From Aplectana chamaeleonis (taxonomy: Eukaryota > Nematoda > Chromadorea > Rhabditida > Cosmocercidae): a stretch of DNA of 64,000 bases. The stretch lies in NCBI GenBank assembly GCA_029168955.1, contig JAPDOI010000172.1, forward strand, positions 62,001-126,000, read 5' to 3'. The position numbers and the translations under genes are program-made. Positions 44,700-55,787 of this stretch are shown piece after piece; positions within the stretch are counted from its first letter, which is position 1; each line of letters opens with the position of its first letter. Under the pieces are notes generated by a model that saw nothing but the letters and a program-made list of their open reading frames with translations, had not been told where the DNA came from and searched no databases.

Positions 44700-45118
44700 A
44701 ACTCGAGCACTTGGTCCCCGGCTAGAACTGAATTGACGAAGAAAATGAGAAAAACGCACCAGAAGTACACGAAGTGCTGTACTCTCACTGCGCCTCCGTA
44801 CTCTCAGTGGAACTGTTTGTTGGGACTACCGAATCCTAAGTGCATCCTTTCAATGAAATTCTGAACTGTTTGTTGCTCCATTCTTTCCTTTAGATCCTAA
44901 CTAACACTGGTTTGCTCTATATATTCTCCCATCTTCGTTAGACTCCGCCACTCACTATTCACGATCGCCGAGAACACGTTAATTTTATCGGACAAATAGT
45001 CCAGGCTAACAAATTTCTCACTGAAATGAGGCGTTTTAGCTGGTTTTCAGCAGTTTCTTTGTTATTTTAGTAACACATGGTAGCCAACACAATGTTTGAA
45101 GTGAGAAACTTGGCTGCT
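44700..45118. repeat. Old, degraded family B copy
   Basis: GACGAAGAAAATGAGAAAAACGCACCAGAAG, shortened here to its recognisable GAAAAACGCACCAGAAG core, lies at 44740, and GAACACGTTAATTTTATCGG and TGAAATGAGGCGTTTTAGC follow in the order seen in 54843-55326. Both TTAA ends are lost. Confidence 0.65.
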
Positions 45119-45214
45119 TAAAGTGGATGAGCAGCACCATCTCTATCAAGGATTTAACGACGTTGTATGGTTTGAATTCACCAAGAGCTGTCGGGTGATT
45201 TTGCTCTCTCACCG

Positions 45215-45845
45215 GTGGGCCACCGACCATCAAGGAAGAACCACCCCCAGGCCCAGCCGCCGCAGGGTGTTTTAGCTACCACTAAGACCGGTAGCGGCTC
45301 AACTAAGCACAAAAGTAAGAAGTCGGCAGACCAACACACGAAGAACTCATCTGACTGTTGGAACATTCAAATGCCAATCAATCTGCACACAAGCACAGTT
45401 GAGCCTGTTAGGTGAAGAAACCAAAAGAATCAAATTCGACGTCATCGGCCTTTGTGAAACAAAGAGAAGACACCAGCTAAGCTGTACCTGGGCGAATGGT
45501 GCTGGAGTATTCCTTGGCTCAAGAAAAGAAAACTTTACGTTAGGAGGAATCGGTTTTATCGTCGCTCCTCGACTGTTGTCAAAAACCCAGCAGGTCGACT
45601 TCCTCCCCCAACGGATCGGAGTTCTGATTCTACAATTGTGCAAGGACACCAAGGTATCGATAGTCCAAGCTTACGCACCTACAGCAGACAAGGACGATAT
45701 TGAGCATGTAGATTTCTTTGACGAACTCCGCGATACCGTCTCAAAATGCAAGAGTTTTTACAAGATCGTCGCAGGAGGCTTTAACGCACACGTTGATCCG
45801 AGAAGACCTCATGATCTTTTCATCGGTGTTAATAGCCCAGAAAAC
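45215..45845 (+). pseudogene. RTE-type endonuclease fragment
   Basis: LSLLGEETKRIKFDVIGLCE, TKRRHQL, GGIGFIVAPRLL, VSIVQAYAPT, FFDELRD and IVAGGFNAHVDPR match the order of an RTE-clade APE endonuclease. It is cut off near 45845, where the opposite-strand CR1-like element begins. Different lineage from the element at 39079. Confidence 0.75.
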
Positions 45846-46975
45846 ACGAACGATGCTGCCTTTCTTGAAAACTGGTTTGACAAAACCTAGGCGCCATAAT
45901 GAAGGCACCTCTCCGTGAAGAAGGCACCAGTTAAACCAAAGTGTCAGCACGGGAGTCAGACCTAAGGCCTTTTTTGAGGAGTATGTAAGGAATTTTGTCC
46001 GGCGATGTTGAGTTCGAAGCGGTAATTTGACCAATGTTTCGTGAAGTAGCTCACTATTAATATCCAAGTAGTCAAGTTCACCCGTTGTGAAAGAAAATGG
46101 ATTGATCTTATCATTTGTTTGGTTTTTGCAAACAGATTTGAAGAATGACGCGAAGGCTTCAGCCTTCTCCACCTCAGACTCACAAGGTACTCCGTTAGCG
46201 TTAAGTAAGGTACCGATTGAATTCATACGACTGATTTTATTGTTGACAAAATTATAAAAAGCTTATGGATTAGTAGAGATAGCGATTTTCTCTTCTTGTT
46301 TGAGGTTTAAGAGTGCCAGTTCCCGCTTGAGTTTCCTGGAAAAACACAAGTACTTGTGTCTTCCAATAGAAAAGCGCGCATTGTACGGTCTATAATCTTC
46401 AAGTGCCGAATTGCGAGTTCTAGCTGGATATTTACTGACTGAATTTTTTTTGAGAGCGAATCGGATCAAATTTATTGATGAGGTCATTGCAATGCTCCAC
46501 ATAAATGCTGTAGCCCTCATCTGCAGTCTTGCACTGATCAATTAGCTGACGCCAGTTATTTCTAAGGAGATTTTGACATATTGCATCGTAATTGGCTCTT
46601 GGAAAGTCCTGATAAAATAAGTCAGAAGGTGGGTTGGTTGTATGTACAGCAAGATTGAAGGAAACAACAAGTGGTCGGAGGTAGAGAACGGCGGAAGGAC
46701 TCTCACGTCTTCTACAATAGTTTCGTTGTTAGTTATAATAAGGTCCAGTATAGTAGAGCCATGCGTAGGGGTGGTGACGAGCTGGGTGAGGGCACGCTCA
46801 TTGCAGAAATCGAAAAAGTCGCGAACAGAGCCGGAAGTTGTATTCGTATTATGTCTATTCCAAACAATAGAGGGAAAGTTTAAGTCACCTGAGATTAGAT
46901 TGCTCGTATTTTCCGGAATTGTGTCCGAAATGTGAGCAAGTGCATCTCGGAAGGGGGCTGCAGAACAACTAGGAC
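45846..46975 (-). pseudogene. CR1-like ORF2: endonuclease C-part and start of reverse transcriptase
   Basis: Downstream of the Penelope insertion the frame reads FRDALAHISDTIPENT, ISGDLNFPSIVWN, QLVTTPTHGSTILDLI, then a shift near the SDH position. Later blocks are EKAEAFASFFKSV and GEVPSLWRLGFVKPVFKKGS, the first RT motif. The remainder of the RT is absent. Confidence 0.75.
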
Positions 46976-48240
46976 TTCATGTCCAAGATAGAAAGTCCAG
47001 TGCTTGATCGTCGACCTGTGCTATATTGCCGCTACATTGACGACGTTTTCATCGTCTGTTCAACGCAAAAAAACTTGACGCCTGCTTCAACCTACTCAAC
47101 CATCAATCGCAAAACATAAAATTTACGCGAGAGGATCCACGGGAAAATTGGCTCTCTTTCCTCAATGTAGAAGTTCGTTTGGAGCGCGGTTTCTACACTC
47201 CATGTCTGCGCACACGTCTAGTACAAAACGTGCAGTCATTAAGAGCTTATACAGCACAGCGAAAAGGGTTTTGTCCGACAGCATGGAAAGAGCTGCCTCA
47301 CTAGAGCTAGCGCGAAAAGTTGCGTTATCGAATGGATACCATCCAGGGGGCCATCGTGCCGGCAGACCGCCCAGGGAGCACGGCGCCGCAACATCGGACA
47401 ATACTGCGAAAGTTCCTTTCTGCCTTCCCTTTGTCTCTGACGCTTTTAGCGCAGCGGTCCGCGCGGCCCTAAATAAATACAGTCTTGAAGACGCGGTCAG
47501 GATTGTTAAAACTCCGCCACCTAACCTAAAACAACAGCTGATCCGGAATCGGTTGTATGATCGATTTTGTGCTACCCCGGATTGCGTAGTATGCCCATTT
47601 GGACGCGAGGGAGACTGCATGACGTCAGGGGTGGTCTATGTTATCGTGTGTGGTCTTTGTCAAGACGAATATATTGGGGAAACAGGGCGTTTTCTATGCA
47701 CACGCGTTAAAGAACATCTTGCGGGCCTAAGGAAATCCAACCCTGCCACGCCGTTGGGTACGCACCGTAGACTGTGCCATGAGGACCTGGAGTTTGAGGT
47801 TACCGTTGAAATTCTAGCGCGGGAGCCACAAACTGCGGCACGCAAGACTCTCGAAGCCTTTTGGATAACCGCCAAAGATCCTAAAATGAACAGGAAAGAG
47901 GAGTGTCTTGCCATAACAGCTGAGCTCGCCCCGTTTCTTGACCTCTGTAGATTTTGACCTCAGCGTCTTCATGTCAAGGACGCGCGTCTTCTGACCACCC
48001 ACTGCATCTACCACTTATGGTGCCCACTGCTAACTTGGCTCGGCGCGAGTAAGGTAAGCATTCTGTGATCGTGTTTTTGCGTTTTTAAGTACAAATCTTG
48101 TGGTTACTTCGGACTTTGTTCTTGTAATTTGAAAGGTTGCTTGGGAGGATATGTCGCATTTGTTCTTGATTCTTCCAGGTTCCGACGAAGGCGATATAGC
48201 CGAAACGTCAACCGAATAAATCTACTAACGTCTTGGATTT
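46976..48240 (+). pseudogene. Penelope-like element: RT end plus GIY-YIG endonuclease
   Basis: The 5'-truncated element begins in the RT (VLYCRYIDDVFIVCSTQ; catalytic YIDD at 47033-47044) and continues NWLSFLNVEVRLE. The frame changes near 47200, apparently with a short deletion, then reads STKRAVIKSLYS, the linker with CATPDCVVCPF, and GVVYVIVCGLCQDEYIGETG, a GIY-YIG domain with YIG at 47670-47678, followed by RVKEHLAGLRK. Stop at 47955-47957. The 3' end carries CGAAACGTCAACCGAATAAA near 48200. Orientation is opposite to the host LINE. Confidence 0.85.
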
Positions 48241-48698
48241 GGCTCTACTAATATCTCACACATACTAACGACCAACCATACCAAGATTGACAGAAAGTCG
48301 TACATGGAACTAGGACTGCGATAGAGCAAGGTCATATAAATAGCATGAGGAGTAGATTTTAAACATAAAATAAAAGATTGACCATAGGGTAAGAAATTTC
48401 TCGAAGAAATGAGATCATGTGGAAAACTGTGATTAACAAGGGTCAATATACCGCCACCTATTACACTGCCTTCCCTGTCACATCTGTAAATGTCATATTC
48501 AGAACTTGGGGTCAGAGTTGAGTCATGAATGTTATCAGGCTTACACCACGTTTCGGTAATGAAAACCACTAAGGGATCAAAAAAGAGAATGTGGTGTAAA
48601 TCGGGAACTTCCTTACACGTTATTACGAGAGATCGAGCGTTAAAGAGCAGTGCCTCACAAAATGAGAATTCCTGATATCTGGATTGAACGGTTGCCAA
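48225..48698 (-). pseudogene. CR1-like ORF2: N-terminal endonuclease
   Basis: LLFNARSLVITCKEVPDLHH, VVFITETWCKPD, IYRCDREGSVIGGGILTLVN and TLLYRSPSSMYDF match an APE endonuclease as in the LINE at 4950. The end is lost at the Penelope junction. Only a distant relative of the first LINE, judging by the residues. Confidence 0.78.
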
Positions 48699-48747
48699 AT
48701 CGCTCGAAATTTTCTCGTCTAAACGCTCCGTTGGAGTGGTCCGCTAC

Positions 48748-50110
48748 CTAGGGCTGTGATGAGGAGCATGGGGCATTTTGCAGCGACCGAATTTCCTGAG
48801 TTCTCCTGCTGGGGCCCTGCGAGCTACCCAACACGTCATCACCGGTTGATTGGCTCAGCGCCGCGCCTGCCATGGGACGTTTGGGTAGATCACGTGGAGT
48901 ACTGAGTTTGACAATGTAAAAATCACGTACCACAAAGACCAATTTACCTTCCCTTGCGTTACGGTCACCAGCCTCTTTACGCAGCACTCTGTCCAGATTT
49001 AACTCCTCCGCAGTGTAATCTCTACGTGCGAAGGAGTGGACAAATTGCTTTGTGAGACTTTGGCGTCCGCTCCGCATGTGGGCAAGGAGAGAATTGCGCA
49101 AATTCTGACTGGGCAAGGAAATATTCATAATTCGGCCACGACTGTCAGGCTTGCGAGAATCGCCGACAGGGTGCCGATGAGAAGTGATTTGGCCGTTCTC
49201 AAACTCACGTATCAATTCTTCATCTCCGGAAGTGTTGACAACCTCTTTCAAGATCTCGCGGTCAAATCGGCGTGTCAACTCCTCACTCGACTGCTCATCG
49301 ATTCCGACCCATGTTATCCTCCTCGCCTTCTCATCGATTTTCTGCGTATAAGCCTTAAAGGCAGTGTTCACGATAAAAAATGTGTTTCAGTTTCCACCAG
49401 GAATGGGTAGTGGAAGGACACACTGTAACGTTGACGTCGAAATAACGCATGAAAACGAGCCAGGAAGAGCCCCAAAAGAACCCGAAGTTGCAACTTCGAG
49501 CGCATTGAAAACCCCAAAAGCGCATCACACGCCCACCGACGTGAACAAATGAATGCTCGAGATCGTGAGATGAGCGATGATTTTAGATCATTAGCCCCGT
49601 TATTCCCATCATTCTCAACTTCTCTCTTTACTCAGGTCAACTCGCACACATCGGCTGCAAAAGACGGAAGTTACAAACCTCGGACAACTCGTCCACCATG
49701 TTTCCTTAGCTCAAATTTTGAGAGACCATAACTCCGTTCCCAGAAGGTCTTGTACGTTTTCAGAGACATCATTGGAATCAGTATGGGGCTGTTTTCAAGA
49801 TAGGCGGAGAAACAGAAAAACGATTTTTATCGTGAACACTGCCTTTAACCTTAATCATTGTCCAGTAAAGAAGGCTTCTATGGGTTGACGGTGAACAATT
49901 TACTGCACTTAATTTCGCCTCTAAATCGGACAAACGTGCTAGGATTGTTTCTTGCGTGCTCTGAATGTTTTGAACTTGTGAGAGAAGACGCTCAAGCGCA
50001 TCACCGACAGTATTTGCATTGTGCAGGAATATAAATCAAACCTTTCTATCAACTTACTGGCCCACAAAGGCATTGCCTTTGCATCAAAATCATTTTCACA
50101 AGACTTTTTG
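48748..50110 (-). pseudogene. CR1-like ORF1, split by a MITE
   Basis: Upstream part: AMPLWASKLIERFDLY, then a coiled coil (ALERLLSQVQNIQSTQETIL, ARLSDLEAKLSAV). After the MITE: KAYTQKIDEKARRITWVGID, RGRIMNISLPSQN, RSGRQSLTKQFVHSFARRDY and EGKLVFVVRDFYIVKL, the nucleic-acid-binding part. The frame on both sides agrees if the MITE and one TTAA are ignored. A frame change is also needed near 50030. The apparent start MNTAFK belongs to the MITE end. Confidence 0.7.
49359..49844. mobile_element. TTAA-flanked element, family A (486 bp)
   Basis: TTAA at 49355-49358 and 49845-49848; ends AGGCAGTGTTCACGATAA and complement. Same length as the copy at 59246-59731 (486 bp) but inverted. Sits in the LINE ORF1. 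The 60-62-codon frames inside are shared with other copies only because the DNA is shared. Confidence 0.92.
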
Positions 50111-50330
50111 ATGTCGACTTGGCCATTTGAGCTGTTAGTGTTCTGAGTTGATGTTAATAGAAGTATATGAGGTGGAAATGATATTAGATGCGGCGAATCG
50201 GGCCCCGGGCGGCTCTACCTTAAAAAAATTTCATATGAAGAAGGTGGAAGACTCTTATGGAGTAGCCGTTTTGTCAAAAGCTTAGGTTGAAGAAGCAATT
50301 GTAATTGATATTGAGCAGTGATATATAATG

Positions 50331-51576
50331 ATATATTTTGCTAGACAACGTAGTTGTCGACGTAAAATATTTATTATATGAACTGCGAGCTATCAATTAA
50401 AGACACCCATCCGTTCCCTTCCCTTTGCTTGTTTGCCAACTCCGTCTATTTTAGCAAGATTGCAAAGCAAAATCGGCAGCGCCGCGAGCCACGCAAGCCA
50501 GCTAAAGACGATGGGAGGAACGATTTCAAGGAAGGGCTTAGCAACATAATCTGTAGTTGGGTCAGATTATAAAGGTTTGCTATTGATTGCAAGTGTTCTC
50601 GTGGGGTGTCTCGCTCTCACGCTCAGGGGTGCGTTCCAAGAAGATTTCCATGGGAGGAAAATGGGTCTGATAAGATATAACGAATGATAATCTAACAGAT
50701 AGGCTCATTTCATGTGGTCTCTCAATCTATCATTGGTCGGCTCTTATCAGATTCATTTTCCTCCCGTGGAAATCTTCTTGGAACAGCCAGCTGTTCGTTT
50801 TTGCCCGGCAACTGAGACATCCAGATGTTTATTCAGAAAGCAAGCCGCTTATCAGTATTACTATGAAAACATTGATAGCGAATACAGGTTGGCTACACTA
50901 AGCCGAAAAGCGGTCGCGAAGCCTCGGAATGAAAGCCTAGTTTTGACTGCTTGTGGTCGCTGCGGACACGCGAGGAGCAACTGTTCCCTTTTCATCGCGG
51001 GTAAAGGAAAGCCGTTCCAATAGTGATCGCTTCGTGGCAAACGTCCTACATCGCTGTTTCGCGGCGACGAAATCCTATGTTTTACTGCATCGCTGCTTGA
51101 AGAGCGATTCTCAATGGTCGCTGGCCATCGCTCCATCGCGGCCAAAATGGCAGCGATGGAGCGATTGCCAGCGAATGACACGTTTGGTCTAGTGAACATG
51201 GACCCTTTCACATGAAAAAAACAGTGTTTTCGAGTTGGAACGCGTTATGGATGAATACCAGCCATCAATTTCACTGATTGATTGAGTTTCTGCTATCATC
51301 CGTGGGCCTACGCACTGTGAACAGAATCGCTGCCGCTGCTAGATCGCTGCAGCAGCGGGTGCAAAATCGCTGCGATGAAAAACAGCAGCGATGCAGTCAA
51401 AACTAGGCTAAAGCCTCTGGCCTTTCGCACGCGTTGATTTGGCCGCGAGCGATAAGAAGTTAAACAAGAGATAAGGCAGGAGCTATCAGGCAGAAGCAAT
51501 TGTAATTGTAATTGATATATCGTAGATCATATAATAAACATTTTACGTCGACAACTACGTTGCCTAGCAAAATATA
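50331..51576. mobile_element. 1.25-kb element with about 70-bp terminal inverted repeats
   Basis: ATATTTTGCTAGACAACGTA at the left pairs with the complement at 51507-51576, continuing through GTTGTCGACGTAAAAT and ATTATATGA. No transposase is visible in the interior. Inside are a smaller foldback (50634-50783) and a pair of inverted repeats around GCAGTCAAAACTAGGCT (50930-50950 and 51391-51410). Outside both ends lies another similar stretch (AATTGTAATTGATAT), so the element may be larger. Confidence 0.7.
50634..50783. mobile_element. 150-bp foldback MITE
   Basis: TTCCAAGAAGATTTCCATGG and its complement at 50755-50783 form arms of about 40 bp, continuing into GTCTGATAAGA. It lies within the 1.25-kb element. 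Confidence 0.82.
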
Positions 51577-51589
51577 GCATTTTTTGAGA

Positions 51590-52290
51590 TCACGAAGACT
51601 GGATATACAGCGAAAGTCCGAACTGCGCCGGTCGGGCTTGATGCTGAGTGTGCCAGTTATACTTCGAAAGACATCGCTCGAGCGTTCGGCTGTGTAGCAG
51701 AACGCATGAAGAACAAGAGTTCTGTCTCCGAGTCGTTATAAAACTCCATTGATAGCCCAAGGCACACGTAGAGTTGGTTTCTGTGATCGGTGAAACATCG
51801 ACCTCTATCTGAGTTTCTTTGCACCGGTCGTTGGGAGGGTCCTTCTCCGAATGATTCGCTGACAAGTCTTTCTCTCTGATTCGTTCCACTTCATTAAAAT
51901 CGTATCCGCTTTAATGGTGCGATTCCAAAATATGACGATGTCGTCGGGAAACCCAAAGTTCGAACGGGGTTCTCAACACATGTGTGCCATTTTCGTCCTA
52001 TTCGAGCGACATCATTATACACTGCCAGTCGAAGATGAACAGATTGGGCGATATAGTATCGCCTTGTAGAACTCCCTTTCCAGTGAGAATGCTGAGAGGG
52101 CCTTGAAAGAGCTGTATCGTCATTGCAAAGTTTCGATTACAATCGGCTAACGTTCTAACATAGGACGGGTCCACACCTTGATCGACTAGAGCTGACAGAA
52201 CGGCATTTGCCTCAACTGTGTAAAAGGCTTTTTCATAGTTGGCGAGGGCGAGGGCCGGCGAGTTGATGAGGGAGATTACCGAATTTTAGT
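51590..52290 (-). pseudogene. RTE-like reverse transcriptase relic
   Basis: Minus strand: NYEKAFYTVEANAVLSALVD, QGVDPSYVRTLADC, IQLFQGPLSIL, GKGVLQGDTISPNLF, i.e. the AFD(S)V and QGD motifs of an RTE-group RT. About 300 bases later RTLERCLSKYNWHTQHQA represents the C-terminal region. Much of the sequence between, including the YADD segment, is missing. It ends against the 1.25-kb element. 52290-52750 has no recognised gene. Confidence 0.72.
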
Positions 52291-52759
52291 AGGCTCAGTA
52301 CAGTCATTACGAAAGGTATAAGGCTTTCAAAAGAAAACGTCTGTTACGATAAAGATAAGATCATCTTCAAAACAAGAACACCTTTCAAAAATCCAAAGTG
52401 ATGTTCATTCTCATTTAGTAGCTCACTCAAAATGTCGTTCCGAATAATGCTCAGTGAGTGCTCTGATAATGTTCTGCAACAAGATCTAACAGTCTTTCAG
52501 AGAAGCTGTGATTCTGACTATTGGGAGAGAGCAGACAGAGGGTGCGGCTCCCAATTGGGTTGGAGGCTCTTCGTGGCAAGTGGTTCGAAAGAGAACGCCG
52601 ATGCTGAGCCCCTCGAATTTCACCACCTCAAATTCACGATAGCAAATGAGTCAGTTGCTATGAGTCAGCGACCATTGTTCGCTAGGCAGTCGTAACGACG
52701 GTTCCCACCGTTGGCACACGATTTGCCTGCTGGTGATGCTTTATCACGCACAGACACGA

Positions 52760-53038
52760 CGTAAAGTGTGTCCGAATGAGAATGGCGGCCCATGCGGCGG
52801 GCGTGCGCTGCAGGCGGCCGTCGCATGTGCCGCTCTCGGAATAGTGTTCAAATAGCTGCCACCCCCCTTTCCCTCGGCTACGGTTCGTTTTCTGACGGCC
52901 GGTGCAGCCGGGCTCGTAGTCAATGGCTGTGCGGGGAAAGATTGTTTCGTATGCTCGTCCGAGAGCGGCTCATGCGACAGCCGCCTGCAGCGCACGCTGG
53001 CCGCTTGGGCCGTCATTCTCATTCGGGCACAGTTTACG
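52760..53038. mobile_element. 279-bp MITE with about 90-bp inverted repeats
   Basis: CGTAAAGTGTGTCCGAATGA at the left against the complement at 53010-53038; pairing continues through GCGTGCGCTGCAGGCGGC and GCCGCTCTCGGA. GC-rich, no protein. The frames listed on both strands are mirror images of each other. Confidence 0.85.
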
Positions 53039-53055
53039 CTTTCTCGCCCTCGCGG

Positions 53056-53352
53056 TATTTCGAGACGATTATAAATTGCCAACGGCACAAAATTCTCAAG
53101 GTAAACAAAATTGATGATACCCAATCGATAAATGGTAGATTATAAAAAATGAAGAGCGGTGTTTTGTAAACACACGCCGTCTTTTTTCCAGAGGTGAGCG
53201 GCTGAAGCTCTAAAGACACTAGGGAGTAGGGAAGCAGCCTCACCAGTGACAAAGATATCTTGATATCTGGCCTTAAACATGGAGAACTCTGGAAAGAAAA
53301 ACTGCTACACTTTCGTGAGAATTTTGTGCCGCTGGCAAATTATAAAGTTGTG
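53056..53352. mobile_element. Family G repeat (copy 1)
   Basis: Begins GACGATTATAAATTGCCAAC and ends TTTGTGCCGCTGGCAAATTATAAAG, so the outer bases are inverted. Other copies: 54207-54790 (interrupted) and 62040-62400 (diverged). Confidence 0.7.
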
Positions 53353-53788
53353 GTGTTTCGCTAGGAGGAATCCTTCTGAAACATGCTCGGGCGATACCAG
53401 CTTGACACATTTGTGGAGATTTTGTGTTGTTTTGGAGGTATCCACACAAAATGTTGTGGAGAGCCCTTAATTGTCATTGGATCTCTGTAACTAAGAATGT
53501 GGTGGGAGTGGAGAAACACGGCGCTCCTGTAAAAAGTTTTGCACATGCAGCTACTTGATGAATGTAGGTGTGGAGCTTTATGGCTCTCGTAATCAAAACT
53601 GATGATAACCAATTGATAAAGGGTAAGGTATGAAAGAAAAGGAGTGCGGTGTGTCTTCATTCACATGACGGGAAACTATTTGGGGGGGGGGCACTCAGGA
53701 TTCAGTTAGAGTATGAATGATACCGCTTTCAAACGTCGTATTTCCATGGAGTCTCCACGAAAACAATGACTGATAACGCTATCAGGCA

Positions 53789-54093
53789 CAAGCACGTCCA
53801 TGCAGATCATTTTTTCCGCAGGGCTACCGTAACCATTCTCCAACAAAACTTGATAACGAACGATAACACACGCTCATATCATGCGAGGTATAGAAGGGAA
53901 GAGGAGCGGTATGCATTCATTCACTCACCACTCTCTTCGAGAAGCCACTGGGAAGTGGCTGAGGAAGTCGAAATTGGGCAAGCATGTTTGTTGGCTATTA
54001 CGATGTGCTCATATCCAAGCTGACACTTGGCAAGTTTTCAAAGGCGGGTTACGGTAGCCCTGCGGAAAAAATGATCGGCATGAGCGTGCTTGT
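53789..54093. mobile_element. Family F element with imperfect 9-bp target duplication
   Basis: ACAAGCACG..CGTGCTTGT ends; about 50-bp inverted repeats including CATTTTTTCCGCAGGGCTAC. The flanks CTATCAGGC and AAATCAGGC agree at seven of nine bases. 305 bp, no protein. Confidence 0.82.
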
Positions 54094-54206
54094 AAATCAG
54101 GCACATGATATCAGCCCAAACCTTCATTTTCATGGATGAATCGTTTCATTTTCTCGAGTGTCCCCCCAAACGAATAGTTTCAAGCCCATTCACATACCGT
54201 CTTCCC

Positions 54207-54790
54207 CTAAGACGATTATAAATTGCCAACGGCATTAAATTCTCACGGTAAACAAAACTGATGATACCAAACTGATAAAGGGTGGGGTATAAAAGAAAGG
54301 AGGAGAGGTGTATTACATTCACACACCGTCTTTCTCCACAGGTAGGTGGCTGAAAAAGCACTCTTATGGCGATCAGTAGACGAAGGGCTACAGTATCCCC
54401 CCTTTAAAAAATTCCAAGTGTCAGCTTGGACATGAGCACATGCTAATGGCCAGCAAACATGTTTGCGCAATTTCGACCTCGTCAGTCACTCCCCAGTGGC
54501 TTCTTTAGTAGAGTGGTGTGTGAATGAATGCATACCGCTCCCCTGCCCTTTTACACCCAGCATGTTATGAGCGTGTGTTATTGTTCATTATCATGTTTTG
54601 TTCAGGAATGGCTACAGTAGCCCGACGTCCAAATGATCGGTATGAGCGTTATAATAGCGGCTGAAGCTCTAAACAGACTAAGGAGTAGGGGAGCAGCCTC
54701 ACCGGTGATAAAGGTGTCACGATATCGGGCCCTAAACATGGAAAACTCTGGAAAGAAAAACTTCTACACTTCTGTGAAAATTTTGTGCCG
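54207..54790. mobile_element. Family G copy split by an inverted family F copy (about 54380-54655)
   Basis: 54207-54365 matches the left half and 54655-54790 the right half of the copy at 53056. Between them is a diverged, inverted family F sequence (CCAAGTGTCAGCTTGGACAT, CATGATAATGAACAATAACA). F therefore moved after G. Confidence 0.72.
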
Positions 54791-54842
54791 TTGTTTGAAA
54801 CACGTCCAATTTCCAACACTTTTACATGCTATTCATACTTAA

Positions 54843-55326
54843 AGGCAGTGTTCACGATAATCTTCGATTTTGAGAATAATCGCTAAATCGATTGCTTGGC
54901 CCTCGAGTAAAACTGAAATGACGAAGAAACCGAGAAAAACGCACCAGAAGGGCACGAAATCCCCAAGTATCAGCCCGCCTCTTAAGTATCAATGGAAGTG
55001 TTTGTTGTGACAACGAAATCTTTTATGGACCCATCCACTGCAATCCTCTGCCCTCTATTGCTCCGTTCTTTCCTTGGGGCCCTAACTAATCCTGCCTTGA
55101 ATAAAATATTCTTCTATTTCCGATTGACCCAATTTTAAACCGGTGACAACCACCATGAACATGTTCATTCAATCGGACAACTAATCCATGTCATAGAATA
55201 ACCTCACTGAAATGCGACGTTTTAATGCGTTTCTCGCCGTTTCTTCGAAATTTTGGTAACACTTGGAGGCCAACACATTGTTTTCTGTGAGAAACTCGGG
55301 GACGAAAATCATCGTGAACACTGCCT
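54843..55326. mobile_element. TTAA-flanked element, family B (484 bp)
   Basis: TTAA at 54839-54842 and 55327-55330. Same orientation and length as 38124-38607. Confidence 0.92.
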
Positions 55327-55331
55327 TTAAG

Positions 55332-55481
55332 CGAAAGCAGCGAATGCCGCGGATTATAAGCAGAAAATAAGAAATGAGATGTTTGATACCGTTATCAGAC
55401 ATTTGATTTGTCATTCTAGACGGTATCAGACATCTAATTTCTCGTTTTCCCACTGATAATCGCGGACTTTGCCGCTCTCGT
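55332..55481. mobile_element. Family N foldback, uninterrupted 150-bp copy
   Basis: GCAGCGAATGCCGCGGATTA at the left and its complement at the right, with GATACCGTTATCAGACAT and its complement inside. It lies one base from the TTAA after the family B element. It is the uninterrupted version of the copy starting at 55526. Confidence 0.75.
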
Positions 55482-55572
55482 AAAAGTACGATGAAGGAGT
55501 TACATCTCAATGAAACTTTTGCGATAGCGGCGAATGCCGCGATTATCAGTAGGAAAATGAGAAATCAGGTGT

Positions 55573-55775
55573 GGGACTATCCTAGACGGGGGGGAGGCAC
55601 CCATGATTTTTTCATAGAAATGAACAAAAAACCCGTTAAAAAATACTTGTTGCTGCTACCAATCATTGTTCTTATTGAACTTCTATGGAAATCCTTCAAT
55701 GGATAGCTTACAGATCGGTGGTTCACTTCATTTCTATGAAAAAAATTTAGGTGCCCCCCCGTTCAGGATAGTCCC
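55573..55775. mobile_element. 203-bp hAT-like MITE (family M) with perfect 8-bp target duplication
   Basis: GGGACTATCCTAGACGGGGG and the complement of GGGGGGACGTTC-type end form the inverted repeats, and TCAGGTGT occurs at 55565-55572 and 55776-55783. Eight-base duplications are typical of hAT elements. A partial second copy starts at 62573. Confidence 0.87.
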
Positions 55776-55787
55776 TCAGGTGTCTGA

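Larger units (their letters stand above)
45846..50150 (-). mobile_element. CR1-like LINE interrupted by a Penelope-like element and a MITE
   Basis: Minus-strand order: ORF1 from about 50110 to 48748 (split by the MITE at 49359-49844), endonuclease N-part 48698-48260, Penelope insertion, endonuclease C-part about 46975-46630, linker, RT N-part 46226-45846. The 3' portion after FKKGS in the RT is missing and replaced by the plus-strand RTE fragment. Insertion order: LINE first, then Penelope and the MITE. Confidence 0.75.

Noticed and set aside
52744..53145. 126- and 117-codon frames on opposite strands
   Set aside because: Mirror frames of the 279-bp inverted-repeat MITE.
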